A DNA stretch of 64,000 nucleotides from Mycobacterium sp. 852014-52450_SCH5900713 (GTDB taxonomy: Bacteria; Actinomycetota; Actinomycetes; Mycobacteriales; Mycobacteriaceae): the NCBI RefSeq assembly GCF_001667075.1, contig NZ_LZIL01000078.1, positions 327,362 to 391,361 on the forward strand. Reading direction: 5' to 3'. This document shows positions 55,198 to 62,605 of the stretch, one piece after another. The stretch's first letter is position 1, and the number at the start of each line of letters is the position of its first letter. Position numbers and translations under genes: made by a program. The notes beneath the pieces were generated by a model. It worked only from the letters and a program-made list of their open reading frames with translations. It was not told where the DNA came from and did no database searches.

Positions 55198-55573
55198 GCT
55201 GCACCGCCTTTGCTATGTTGTCGGCGCGGAGGCGGCGTCGCCGGGACTTGCGCGACAATTCGCCTACAGATCCAGAAAGATCTCAGCACCAAAAGGCGCC
55301 GACGCGACTGGTTTGGCGAGTCTACCGGCCAAAAATCGCGTCAAATCCCTTTAAATCCCCCGACGTTAGCTACGTCACCCCGCGCACTCAGGTTCTGCTC
55401 AGGCTTTCAATTACGCTGTATCGCAGTCGCTTACCCGTAGCGAAACCGATGCAAACGCGCTTCCGGCGGATTTCGCATTCGCCGCTAACGTCACCGGTCA
55501 GCGCGGTGGAGTTGTCCAGGTTAAGAAACTCTCAGGGTGCAGGCGCGAAGAGGGAAAGATCACACCGCGTCGG
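55198..55573. other. Long upstream region of the beta-propeller gene
   Basis: This 376-bp stretch separates the DUF427 gene stop from the propeller start, both on the minus strand. Bases 55260-55420 are AT-richer than their surroundings, as a regulated promoter would be. I can find no convincing gene: the plus-strand open frames here are Arg-rich and lack family features. Control by the stress regulators known for Rv1057 would act here, but I could not identify a certain MprA box. Confidence 0.5.
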
Positions 55574-56356
55574 CTAACTGAACTGGGTGCGCGGCCGGGG
55601 CAGCGCGTCGCCGTCGACGAAGATGTCCAGCTTTTCGTTGTAAAACGCCACCAGACCGGCGATCTGGGCGACCGCGGGCAGTGGGTAGTGGTACGTCCAG
55701 GCCAGGTCCGGATGCAGGACATCACCATCAGGGCGGCCCAACCGCACCGACCAGTAACCCGACGTCACCCCCTTGTACGGACACAGCGTCTGGGTGGAGC
55801 TGGGTTCCAGATGCTTGAAGTCGACATCCGTTGGGTCGATGTAATACCTTGTGGGCAAACCTGTTTCGAATAGCAGGACCGGAGAACTGGTGTTGGCCAG
55901 CATTATTCCGTCCAGCTCCACCCGAACATGCCGGTGTGAGCGCAGCGCGTCAACCCGCGAATACGGATTGCGTGGGTGGCCGTAGATCGGTTCGTCTTCC
56001 TCGAACCAGCGCAACGGATTCCATTCGAATCGCACCGTCCCAGCCACCGGTCCGCCACCGTCGGCGTCGAACACGCGCGCGGCGGACGGGTGGATCTCGC
56101 CGGCACCCACTAGGGAGTGCAGCCGCGACGGCCCGAATTGAACCTTCTGCGAATGGTTTTCGTCGCGCAGGAACTCCGCACGGACATCGGCCAGCGGGAT
56201 GTAGTACTGCGGGTAGTACGGGACCTCCCACACATACAGGGCCGCCGTGGTGTCGAAGACCAGCGCGTCCCCGAGGTAGCCACGCACGCGGCGCGGCGCG
56301 GGCTCGACCCGGCCGCGCTCAGCGGCCATCTGCGGATAGTCCCGGTCGGCGGTCAC
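55574..56356 (-). CDS. DUF427 domain protein
   Basis: This 260-residue protein has two DUF427 modules, one in the N-terminal half (RVRGYLGDALVFDTTAALYVWE, YYPQYYIPLADVR) and one in the C-terminal half (VRVELDGIMLANTSSPVLLFE, RYYIDPTDVDF, CPYKGVTSGYWSVRLG). It is the counterpart of Rv1056. DUF427 has a compact beta fold with unknown function. Its ATG overlaps the stop of the DUF6295-like gene by four bases (ATGA), so the two are co-translated. This gene ends the stretch colinear with M. tuberculosis before the accessory block. Confidence 0.85.
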   Translation of the reverse strand: MTADRDYPQMAAERGRVEPAPRRVRGYLGDALVFDTTAALYVWEVPYYPQYYIPLADVRAEFLRDENHSQKVQFGPSRLHSLVGAGEIHPSAARVFDADGGGPVAGTVRFEWNPLRWFEEDEPIYGHPRNPYSRVDALRSHRHVRVELDGIMLANTSSPVLLFETGLPTRYYIDPTDVDFKHLEPSSTQTLCPYKGVTSGYWSVRLGRPDGDVLHPDLAWTYHYPLPAVAQIAGLVAFYNEKLDIFVDGDALPRPRTQFS

Positions 56357-56628
56357 ATCTGGTCCTTAGACGCGAGCCCGGCCGGCGCGTGGGCGATCGC
56401 CTTGCGGATAGCGTCGGCCAGCGCCAGCGCGCTCTCCTCGGTGAGTTCCAGCGCCACCCGCGCCGACGGCCCGAGTTCGGGGTTGATCACGTCGATGTTG
56501 ACGGTGTGGCCGTAGGGCGCGTGGACCGGGTGATCGACGTAGACCGTCGCGCGGCTGGCGCCAAACCATCCGGTGGCGCCCTTGCCGCTGCCGTCGATTC
56601 CGATGTGTTCGGTGAGATAAGTACACAT
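56353..56628 (-). CDS. Small DUF6295-like protein
   Basis: This 91-residue protein has a compact alpha/beta look. The N-terminus (MCTYLTEHIGIDGSGKGATG) is followed by ATVYVDHPVHAPYGHTVNIDV and a C-terminal helix LTEESALALADAIRKAIAHA. Similar short actinobacterial proteins with the TVNIDV and ALALADAIR elements are grouped as DUF6295; no function is known. It starts 12 bp after the dienelactone hydrolase stop and overlaps the DUF427 start, so all three appear to be one transcript. Confidence 0.75.
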   Translation of the reverse strand: MCTYLTEHIGIDGSGKGATGWFGASRATVYVDHPVHAPYGHTVNIDVINPELGPSARVALELTEESALALADAIRKAIAHAPAGLASKDQM

Positions 56629-56640
56629 GGCAGGCGAGAC

Positions 56641-57396
56641 CTAACCTTTCAGCTGGGTGGCGAAAAACTCGTCGATGCGCCGCCAGCCGTCCACGGCCGC
56701 CTCCGGTCGGTAGGCGGGCCGATCGACCGAGAAGAACGAGTGTCCCGCGCCCTCGTAGGAGTGGAACTCGTGCGGTTTGTTCAGCCTGGTCAGCTCCTCG
56801 TCCAGTGCGGCAACCGCGGGTGGAGCCGGGAAGCGGTCGTCGAGCCCGAACAGGCCGAGTAGCGGGCAGCTCAGGTTCGGCGCCAGCTGCAGGATCGGCT
56901 TCATAACCATGGGCATGCCCTCCGGCGGATCCTCGACGATGAACGCGCCGTAGCAGTCCACCACGGCGTCGAAGGGCAGTGAACACGCCGCCAGGTACGC
57001 GTGCCGCCCGCCCGAGCAATGCCCGATGACGCCGAACTTCCCGTTAGCCCCAGGCAAGGAACGCAGGTGCTCCACCGCACCCGCCACATCGCCGACCAGT
57101 CGCTCGTCGGGCACGCCGCCCGCCGCCCGCGCCGCCGCCGCCGCGTCGTCGGGTGACGCACCGGGGGCCTCGCGTGAATAGAGGTTCGGGGCCACGGTGT
57201 GATAACCGCTGACGGCCAGCCTCCGGACGAACTCCTTGGTTTCGCGGTCGTAGCCGGGCATGTGATGGATCCACACGACTCCACCGCGGGACCCCTCGGC
57301 GAGCGGCGTGGCCCGGTACGCCTCGATCTCGTCACCGCCGTGGCCGGTGATGGTGATCGTTTCCGCCCGGATGGCGTCTGGACTGAGCGCGTTCAT
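56641..57396 (-). CDS. Dienelactone hydrolase family protein
   Basis: This 251-residue alpha/beta-hydrolase of the DLH family has the nucleophile Cys in VIGHCSGGRHAYLAA, the acidic residue in LFGLDDRFPAPPA, and the catalytic His in YEGAGHSFFSVDRPAYR. GGVVWIHHMPGYD forms the oxyanion region. AAAGGAG directly before ATG 57396 fixes the start; a longer frame to 57549 lacks a site. The substrate is unknown. It heads a short operon with the DUF6295-like and DUF427 genes. Confidence 0.85.
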   Translation of the reverse strand: MNALSPDAIRAETITITGHGGDEIEAYRATPLAEGSRGGVVWIHHMPGYDRETKEFVRRLAVSGYHTVAPNLYSREAPGASPDDAAAAARAAGGVPDERLVGDVAGAVEHLRSLPGANGKFGVIGHCSGGRHAYLAACSLPFDAVVDCYGAFIVEDPPEGMPMVMKPILQLAPNLSCPLLGLFGLDDRFPAPPAVAALDEELTRLNKPHEFHSYEGAGHSFFSVDRPAYRPEAAVDGWRRIDEFFATQLKG

Positions 57397-57493
57397 CGCA
57401 ACTCCTTTGGGGCTCCGTGGTGGCCGCACAACCGGACCCGGCGGCCCACGCGGCCGGTACGGAAACCAACGTATCGGAACACCGGTCGCGCGT

Positions 57494-58276
57494 TCAGCGC
57501 CGTTTGTCGCGCACCTTGTAGGTCGAGGGCCACGACTTGCGGGACTCATCCCCGGTCAACGGGACGCCCATGCCGCCGACCTTCACGTTGTAGGCCTCCT
57601 TGCCGGGGCCGACCTCCCGGTTCGCGTGTTCCTGGGCGAGGAAGTACAGCTCGTCGATGGTGGCCTCGTCGTACGCGACGAACGAGGTTTCTCGGGGGAC
57701 GTCGCCGATGCCGGCCAGCATCCGGTCGGGCAGGAACCGCGACGCGAGCGCCGCCAGGCCCAACAGCGTGAACGGAATGAGCCAGTAACACACGTACGAC
57801 AACGGGGTCTTGGTGTCCAGGATCGTGGCGTCATCCCGCACCATCGGCGGGATCGCCGACGACACCGTCATGGCCGCCGCCGTCCCCACCCAGACCCAGC
57901 TCAGGACGCTGACGAGCCGGCCGAACAGCTCGGTCTTGGCGACGTCGGCGGGTTGTTCCGCGGCTGCGAACGCACGCACGAACGGCTTGCCGGTCAGCGT
58001 TCCGACCAGGGCCACCACGAGGAACCCGGCGGCGCTGAGTGGCAGCATCCACCGTTGGGCGAACCACTCGTCCCGCGCGAAACTCAGCCCGGTGAGCACC
58101 ACAAACACGGCGGCAGAACCGAATTCGAGCGTACGCTCCGGCTTGCCGGCGACGCTCCCGACCACCACCGCGACGGCCGTGATCGCTAGCGCTGCCAACG
58201 CCGCGGCAGGGAACGGGACGTTACCGACGAGCACCCAATAAGCGATCCACGGCACAAGACCAGACAGCATGCCCAC
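57494..58276 (-). CDS. Multi-pass membrane protein of unknown function
   Basis: This 260-residue protein has about six membrane helices in its first 180 residues (GLVPWIAYWVLVGNVPFPAAA onward in part, then paired helices). A soluble C-terminal domain of about 75 residues follows, with YDEATIDELYFLAQEHANREV and KVGGMGVPLTGDE. The N-terminal half resembles intracellular septation A-like membrane proteins, but this is weak. GTG 58276 or ATG 58270 is the start; TACACT lies 8 bases before the GTG. I do not recall a counterpart at this locus in M. tuberculosis. Confidence 0.7.
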   Translation of the reverse strand: MGMLSGLVPWIAYWVLVGNVPFPAAALAALAITAVAVVVGSVAGKPERTLEFGSAAVFVVLTGLSFARDEWFAQRWMLPLSAAGFLVVALVGTLTGKPFVRAFAAAEQPADVAKTELFGRLVSVLSWVWVGTAAAMTVSSAIPPMVRDDATILDTKTPLSYVCYWLIPFTLLGLAALASRFLPDRMLAGIGDVPRETSFVAYDEATIDELYFLAQEHANREVGPGKEAYNVKVGGMGVPLTGDESRKSWPSTYKVRDKRR

Positions 58277-58392
58277 GATTGGTCAGTGTATGAGTGGCGG
58301 TTCGCCGCACCGTCGGCGGCAGGCCCAAAATTTGGTCCGGGGTCATGACGTGAGCCGTGACGCCAGGGTCTTCTGACGGCAAACGCCGACGA

Positions 58393-59619
58393 CTAACCGG
58401 ATGCGTTTGTGTTCAGCGCCATCGCCAGAAAGTCGAGACGCCACAGCGACTGGAACAGCGTGCGTCCGAATTCCCTTACCAGGCCGGCGTTTTCCGGGCC
58501 GACGTCACCGCGCTGTGCCACAGAATCGATAATCTCCCTGATCGTGCGACGGCCGTCGACCTGCTGAACGAACGGCACTTGAGCCGGGTTCAGCTTCAGC
58601 TTCGTGCCGGGCACGTGGATCTCGTCGCCGGACAGCAGGCAGGCCGTCCGCAGTAGCGGAACGTAATCGAGCGCCCCGTCCGTCGAGAAATCGATTGCGT
58701 AATGCTCTTTCGGACGTTCCGGGCGGCAGGCGATGAAGAAGTGGGTGGCATTCGCCGGCTGCAGGCGTTCCATCACGGACCAGAGTTTGATGTCGGGCAG
58801 TCGGTTCAGCATGGCCTGGAACTGACTCGCCGGCGCGACGAAGTCGTGCGGGTAGTACGGCGTTTTGTGAAACCAGCCCTGGAACGCCAGTCCGGCGGAG
58901 CCGACCAAGTCCAGGCATTCCGCAACGGTGTAGGCGCGCTGGCGGCTGTGCAAAAAGGTGTCGACCAACGCGCCGTCGGACAGCAGATCGCGGGCGCCGT
59001 TCAGATAGGGGCGAACCGGGTGGTCGGCGGGTAGCACCGCGATCGCCTCTTTGACCAACTGGACCGATGCGTCGTCCTGCTTCAGCCCGAGGTCCTGGAA
59101 CGCCGATTCGAGCATGTCGACCCCGATCCGGCCGTACTTCGCGTAAAGCATGACTCCGAGTGCCCCGTCAGAGCGCAGGCAGCCGCCAAGCGCTTTGAGC
59201 CCGGCCAGTGGGTCCGCCATGTGGTGCAAGACGCCGGTGGACACGATGAGGTCGAAGTCGCGGGACAGCGTCGACACCTCTTCGATGGGAAGCAGATGCA
59301 ATTCCAGGTTGTCCAGGCCGTGCTTGTCCTTCAGATACTGCTGGTGCTTGAGCGCTGACCGGCTGACGTCGATCGCGACCACCCTGGCGGCGCGGTTCAT
59401 GAAGGCGAAAACGGCCGCCTGGAAGGTGCCGCAACCCGCGATGAGAATGTCGAGGTCCGGCTTGTACTCCCGGTTGGGCCACAGGACGCGGTGCGCCCAA
59501 AAGGGATCGAACCAATCCCAGTGATTTTTGGTCCACGCCGCGAGATCGGTTACCGGGGGCGGATACTCCCACCGATCGTATTGACGGGAGACACCGTCAC
59601 CCCGCGGATCGTCGGTCAC
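58393..59619 (-). CDS. Class I SAM-dependent methyltransferase with C-terminal extension
   Basis: This 408-residue protein has a Rossmann methyltransferase core: motif I is LIAGCGTFQAAVFAF and the acidic motif II is VVAIDVSRSALKHQ. The later FDLIVSTGVLHHMADP and LRSDGALGVMLYAK are typical of class I enzymes. Residues 230-408 add a second domain with GWFHKTPYYPHDF and DGRRTIREIIDSV, the latter resembling a PqqD-like or winged-helix segment. The substrate is unknown; lipid or peptide targets are possible. It is part of the minus-strand accessory block and is isolated from its neighbours by about 100 bp on each side. Confidence 0.8.
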   Translation of the reverse strand: MTDDPRGDGVSRQYDRWEYPPPVTDLAAWTKNHWDWFDPFWAHRVLWPNREYKPDLDILIAGCGTFQAAVFAFMNRAARVVAIDVSRSALKHQQYLKDKHGLDNLELHLLPIEEVSTLSRDFDLIVSTGVLHHMADPLAGLKALGGCLRSDGALGVMLYAKYGRIGVDMLESAFQDLGLKQDDASVQLVKEAIAVLPADHPVRPYLNGARDLLSDGALVDTFLHSRQRAYTVAECLDLVGSAGLAFQGWFHKTPYYPHDFVAPASQFQAMLNRLPDIKLWSVMERLQPANATHFFIACRPERPKEHYAIDFSTDGALDYVPLLRTACLLSGDEIHVPGTKLKLNPAQVPFVQQVDGRRTIREIIDSVAQRGDVGPENAGLVREFGRTLFQSLWRLDFLAMALNTNASG

Positions 59620-59704
59620 TTCGGCGCGGCTCCTTCGCGGTGGCGGTCGCGACCAACTTACTGTGCCTCGCGTCGTTCGGCTTGCTGACGGCGTGCCTCG
59701 GCGT

Positions 59705-60070
59705 TCACATCAGCGGGGGGCCCGGAACCAGCCAGATCAGCGAACTGTCGATCTGCCCCCGGTACTGCGGACAGTAGGCCGACACGGACAGGCCGACGAA
59801 GTAGCTGGATTCCTTCATCGTGAGATCGGTGTCGTGCTTGACCTTCAGCGCCAGAACGCTCGCATTCGCGTTGTTGTCGAATCCCGTGCACACCCGGTGG
59901 GCCATCGCGATCGCGGTGTCGCTGTCTCGAACTTCGATCCCGTAATTCACCAGGGACGCGATGAACGCATCATCGACTGGATCTGCTGATGCTGACGCCG
60001 AGGAGAACGGCACGGCGGCGAACAGCAGGACAGCACAACTGGCCGACCACTTCCCGAGACGAACGTTCAT
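59705..60070 (-). CDS. Secreted DUF732 family protein
   Basis: This 121-residue protein has a clear signal peptide (CAVLLFAAVPFSSASASADP, cleavage near Ala-Asp at about residue 30). The mature part has the DUF732 pattern common in mycobacterial secreted proteins: DDAFIASLVNYGI, AHRVCTGFDN and YFVGLSVSAYCPQY, with two cysteines that probably form a disulfide. The function is unknown. ATG 60070 begins the signal peptide; AAGGAG lies about 12 bases before it. It follows a small membrane-protein gene in the same direction. Confidence 0.82.
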   Translation of the reverse strand: MNVRLGKWSASCAVLLFAAVPFSSASASADPVDDAFIASLVNYGIEVRDSDTAIAMAHRVCTGFDNNANASVLALKVKHDTDLTMKESSYFVGLSVSAYCPQYRGQIDSSLIWLVPGPPLM

Positions 60071-60114
60071 ACCGGCTGCGGTCTCCTTCTGTGGCGGCAT
60101 CCCGTCGAGAACGA

Positions 60115-60417
60115 TCAATTCGACGTCGACAGGGGTACCTTCGCCTCGCCCACACCCTGCCCGGTCTGCCCGCTTGTCTCCGGGGCGCTTACCTCACGCA
60201 AGTTGACGGGTTGCGTACGCCAGCCGGCGTAACCAAGGGCGGCGCTGATCGCGGTATAGACAACGGCCTCCGTCCACATGTATCCGACGCCCCACTTCCT
60301 GCCGAGGAAGATGGGCTCGTCGATGATGCCGGTGGATGCGGCGACGGCGTAACCCGCGTGCGCATAGGCGATTCCGGCGAACGCTCCGCAGAAGAATTTG
60401 CTCACTTCGCGATTCAT
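60115..60417 (-). CDS. Small two-helix membrane protein
   Basis: This 100-residue protein has two hydrophobic segments, KFFCGAFAGIAYAHAGYAVAA (7-27) and WTEAVVYTAISAALGYAGW (48-66), joined by a Gly/Lys loop. A polar Ser/Thr/Gly tail follows. AGAGGA lies 8 bases before ATG 60417, which is preferred to the longer frame from 60507. I recognise no family. It lies between the lipoprotein and DUF732 genes and is probably in the same transcript. Confidence 0.65.
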   Translation of the reverse strand: MNREVSKFFCGAFAGIAYAHAGYAVAASTGIIDEPIFLGRKWGVGYMWTEAVVYTAISAALGYAGWRTQPVNLREVSAPETSGQTGQGVGEAKVPLSTSN

Positions 60418-60559
60418 GTCCTTGTCCTCTCTCGGTTGCGACGACGCGTGTGATCTCACTGTCGGCCCCTCCCCTGCAATGGAGTAGGGGCCAAGGTCCT
60501 CCGGCATCGGACCATTCGTCGCTTTCCGGCGTTCTCGAGGAACCGCGCTGAAAATGGAC

Positions 60560-61030
60560 CTATCCGGGTCCGTTGACGATGCGATCGCGGATGGCGGTGG
60601 CGGTCGTGAGGTGCGCCTCGGCAGAGTTCATGAACTCGCCCGCGTGGCGGGCCTCGTTCGGATCGTTGTCCTCGACCGCGGCGACGCAGAAGTGGGAGGC
60701 GGCGTCGAAGTCGTCGAGGCTGGCTTGCAGCGCGTCGGTGAGTTCTTTGTCCGGGGAGGGCAGATGGGCCTGCAGGAAGCTCGCCGCGTCATGGCCCTCG
60801 TGGCAGGCCGCCCCCAGAGCGGCGTTGTCCTTACTACCGATGGCGAAGGTGGCCTTGCCCATGGCGATACCCAGGTCTTGCATGTGGTCCTGAGTCAATT
60901 GGACCCATCCGCGCACGGCCTGGGTGTGAGACGTTGTCGTGGTGGCGCCGCCACCGCTGGCGTGTTTTTGGGGTGAGCAGCCGGCGACGATGAGCACCAC
61001 CGCGGCGCCCACGATGGCTTGCTTGATCAC
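60560..61030 (-). CDS. Lipoprotein of unknown function
   Basis: This 156-residue exported lipoprotein has a short signal peptide ending in the lipobox VLIVAGC (Cys18 lipidated). A Ser/Thr/Gly linker follows, then a helical domain that may be a four-helix bundle, with ACHEGHDAASFL and ASHFCVAAVEDND holding Cys and His residues that could bind metal or pair. GTG 61030 is fixed by a strong AGGAGG site 6 bases upstream. It is the first gene of the minus-strand block and lies about 190 bp from the tRNA 3' end. Confidence 0.82.
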   Translation of the reverse strand: MIKQAIVGAAVVLIVAGCSPQKHASGGGATTTTSHTQAVRGWVQLTQDHMQDLGIAMGKATFAIGSKDNAALGAACHEGHDAASFLQAHLPSPDKELTDALQASLDDFDAASHFCVAAVEDNDPNEARHAGEFMNSAEAHLTTATAIRDRIVNGPG

Positions 61031-61218
61031 CGTCGACCTCCTAAGTCCTGTGAACGGTGATCCTTCGCCCCGAGCCCGCCCGCCAGACAGGGCATAAAGG
61101 CTCTACCTCGAATAGAGGATGACCCCGATTCGATCGCCGGATCAGCGGCCGGGCAAACAGGCTGAGGGTGGCGCGCGCGCGTTATCGCGCTGCATGCACT
61201 GACCTGCGCGGACGCTGG

Positions 61219-61292
61219 TGCCCCCAGTCGGACTCGAACCGACACTGGGCGGATTTTAAGTCCGCTGCCTCTGCCAATTGGGCTATGGGGGC
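61219..61292 (-). tRNA. tRNA with UAA anticodon (nominally tRNA-Leu), short variable arm
   Basis: The minus strand folds into a complete 74-base cloverleaf. The acceptor stem is GCCCCCA/TGGGGGC, a short D stem GCC/GGC follows, and the anticodon stem GCGGA/TCCGC carries loop CTTAAAA. A 5-base variable region precedes the T arm GTCGG-TTCGAGT-CCGAC. The discriminator base is A and CCA is encoded at 61218-61216. The anticodon UAA reads the leucine codon UUA. Leucine tRNAs normally have a long variable arm, so the short one here is odd. The 3' end points to the accessory block at 56-61 kb. Confidence 0.9.
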
Positions 61293-61648
61293 TCGGCGGC
61301 GAATGTAGCGCGCCGGCGCCGAATCCGGGACATCGCGTCTCGCTCGAAATAACCGAAATTTGCAAGATGCGCTGCGAGAGTGTGTCAGCTAAGATCCGCT
61401 CCCCCGAGCCTTAACCACGGCTTTCCTTCGGGTAACAGATGACACCGCTATGTCGTCCGGCAGGACGATGTTAAAACTACCGGCCTGATCGTTAAGAAGC
61501 CGTAAACGGCTGTAACCCTGCCCCTTTCGGCCGGGAACGTGGAGTCGGGGGTCGTTAGTGTTACGCCAGCGCACAGGGGCCGTTACGTAAACACTCAGGT
61601 CGATCCACCGCATGGGGGTCGACTCGTTCCGAACACTAGGAGCAATAA
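61293..61648 (+). promoter_or_regulatory. Leader and promoter region of the PE-PPE-Esx cluster
   Basis: This 356-bp stretch between the tRNA and the PE gene holds no gene I can support. A -10-like TAAGAT occurs at 61390-61395, which would leave a leader of about 250 bases. AGGAG at 61638-61642 is the ribosome-binding site of the PE gene, six bases before its ATG. No integrase fragment is visible beside the tRNA. Confidence 0.5.
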
Positions 61649-62542
61649 ATGGCATTTCTGACAACACAGACAGAAGAGATGCTAGCTGCCGAGCAGCTGC
61701 TGTCGGGGATAAACACCAACCTGGCGGCGCAGAACGCGGGCGCCGCGGCGGCGACCACGGTGATCGCTCCGGCCGCCGCCGACCCGGTGTCGGCCCAGCA
61801 GGCGGCGATCTTCTCGGCGTACGGCACCCAGTACCAGGCGATCGCCACCGAGGCGCAGACGCTGCTGGAGAATTACGCGCAGACCCTGGGCATCAGCTCG
61901 GGCAGCTACGGCGACACCGAGGCCGTCAACGCGAGCCAGGCCGCGCTGTCGAGCGCCGCTTCTCCGCTCGCGTCCGCCGCGGCGACGCCGTCGAACACCC
62001 CGCTCGACTGGCTCGCATATCTCCTCGGTAGCACCGGCAACGGCACCAACCCGAACATGCTCGGCGGGATCTTCGGCCTCTCCGGCAACGGAGCCAACAT
62101 CGGCAACATCGGCTTCGGCAACTGGGCCTCTGCCGGTTCCGACCTGCTGGGTCTGGCCGGTGGCGGACTGCTGGACACCTCCGCGGCCGACGCCGCCGGA
62201 TCGGCCGCCGACGCGGCGGGGCTTGCCGATGTCACGACGCCCATGGCCGGTGGTGGCATGGCCGGCATGGGCGCCATGCCGGTGGCCTCCGTGGGGTCCG
62301 CGACCATGGTCAACAACCTGTCGGTGCCGCCGAGTTGGGCCGGCGCGGCCACCCCGGTGGCCGGCACCAGCGCCGCACCGCTGCAGACGGTGGGCTGGAC
62401 CGCCGCCGCGCCGCAGGCCGGCACCGGGACCATCATCCCGGGCATGCCGGGGATGGGCGCGGCTGCGCGAAACAGCGCGGGCTTCGGTGCGCCGCGCTAC
62501 GGCGTCAAGCCGATCGTCATGCCCAAACCGGCGACCGTCTAG
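61649..62542 (+). CDS. PE family protein with SVP-like C-terminal domain (PE8-like)
   Basis: This 297-residue PE protein is a substrate of type VII secretion. Residues 1-100 form the PE helical hairpin (AQNAGAAAATTVIAPAAADPVS region, then a Y-x-x-x-D/E-type export signal expected around YAQTL/YGDTEA). A Gly/Asn-rich middle follows. The last 75 residues (VNNLSVPPSWAGAATPV to YGVKPIVMPK) closely match the end of the neighbouring PPE protein. It heads the PE-PPE-Esx arrangement of Rv1040c-Rv1038c, the ESX-5-associated duplication. Confidence 0.9.
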   Translation: MAFLTTQTEEMLAAEQLLSGINTNLAAQNAGAAAATTVIAPAAADPVSAQQAAIFSAYGTQYQAIATEAQTLLENYAQTLGISSGSYGDTEAVNASQAALSSAASPLASAAATPSNTPLDWLAYLLGSTGNGTNPNMLGGIFGLSGNGANIGNIGFGNWASAGSDLLGLAGGGLLDTSAADAAGSAADAAGLADVTTPMAGGGMAGMGAMPVASVGSATMVNNLSVPPSWAGAATPVAGTSAAPLQTVGWTAAAPQAGTGTIIPGMPGMGAAARNSAGFGAPRYGVKPIVMPKPATV

Positions 62543-62605
62543 CCCTCCGCCAATCCCTCAAAGTCCTCGAATTGCAAAAGACAACATAAGGAGCGGGAAA
62601 CACAA

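Noticed and set aside
55215..55577. A 120-codon plus-strand frame upstream of the beta-propeller gene
   Set aside because: It is Arg/Ser-rich, has no ribosome-binding site or known motif, and occupies a region better explained as a regulated promoter.
61389..61667. A 92-codon minus-strand frame between the tRNA and the PE gene
   Set aside because: It overlaps the PE start and ribosome-binding site on the other strand and lacks any family resemblance.
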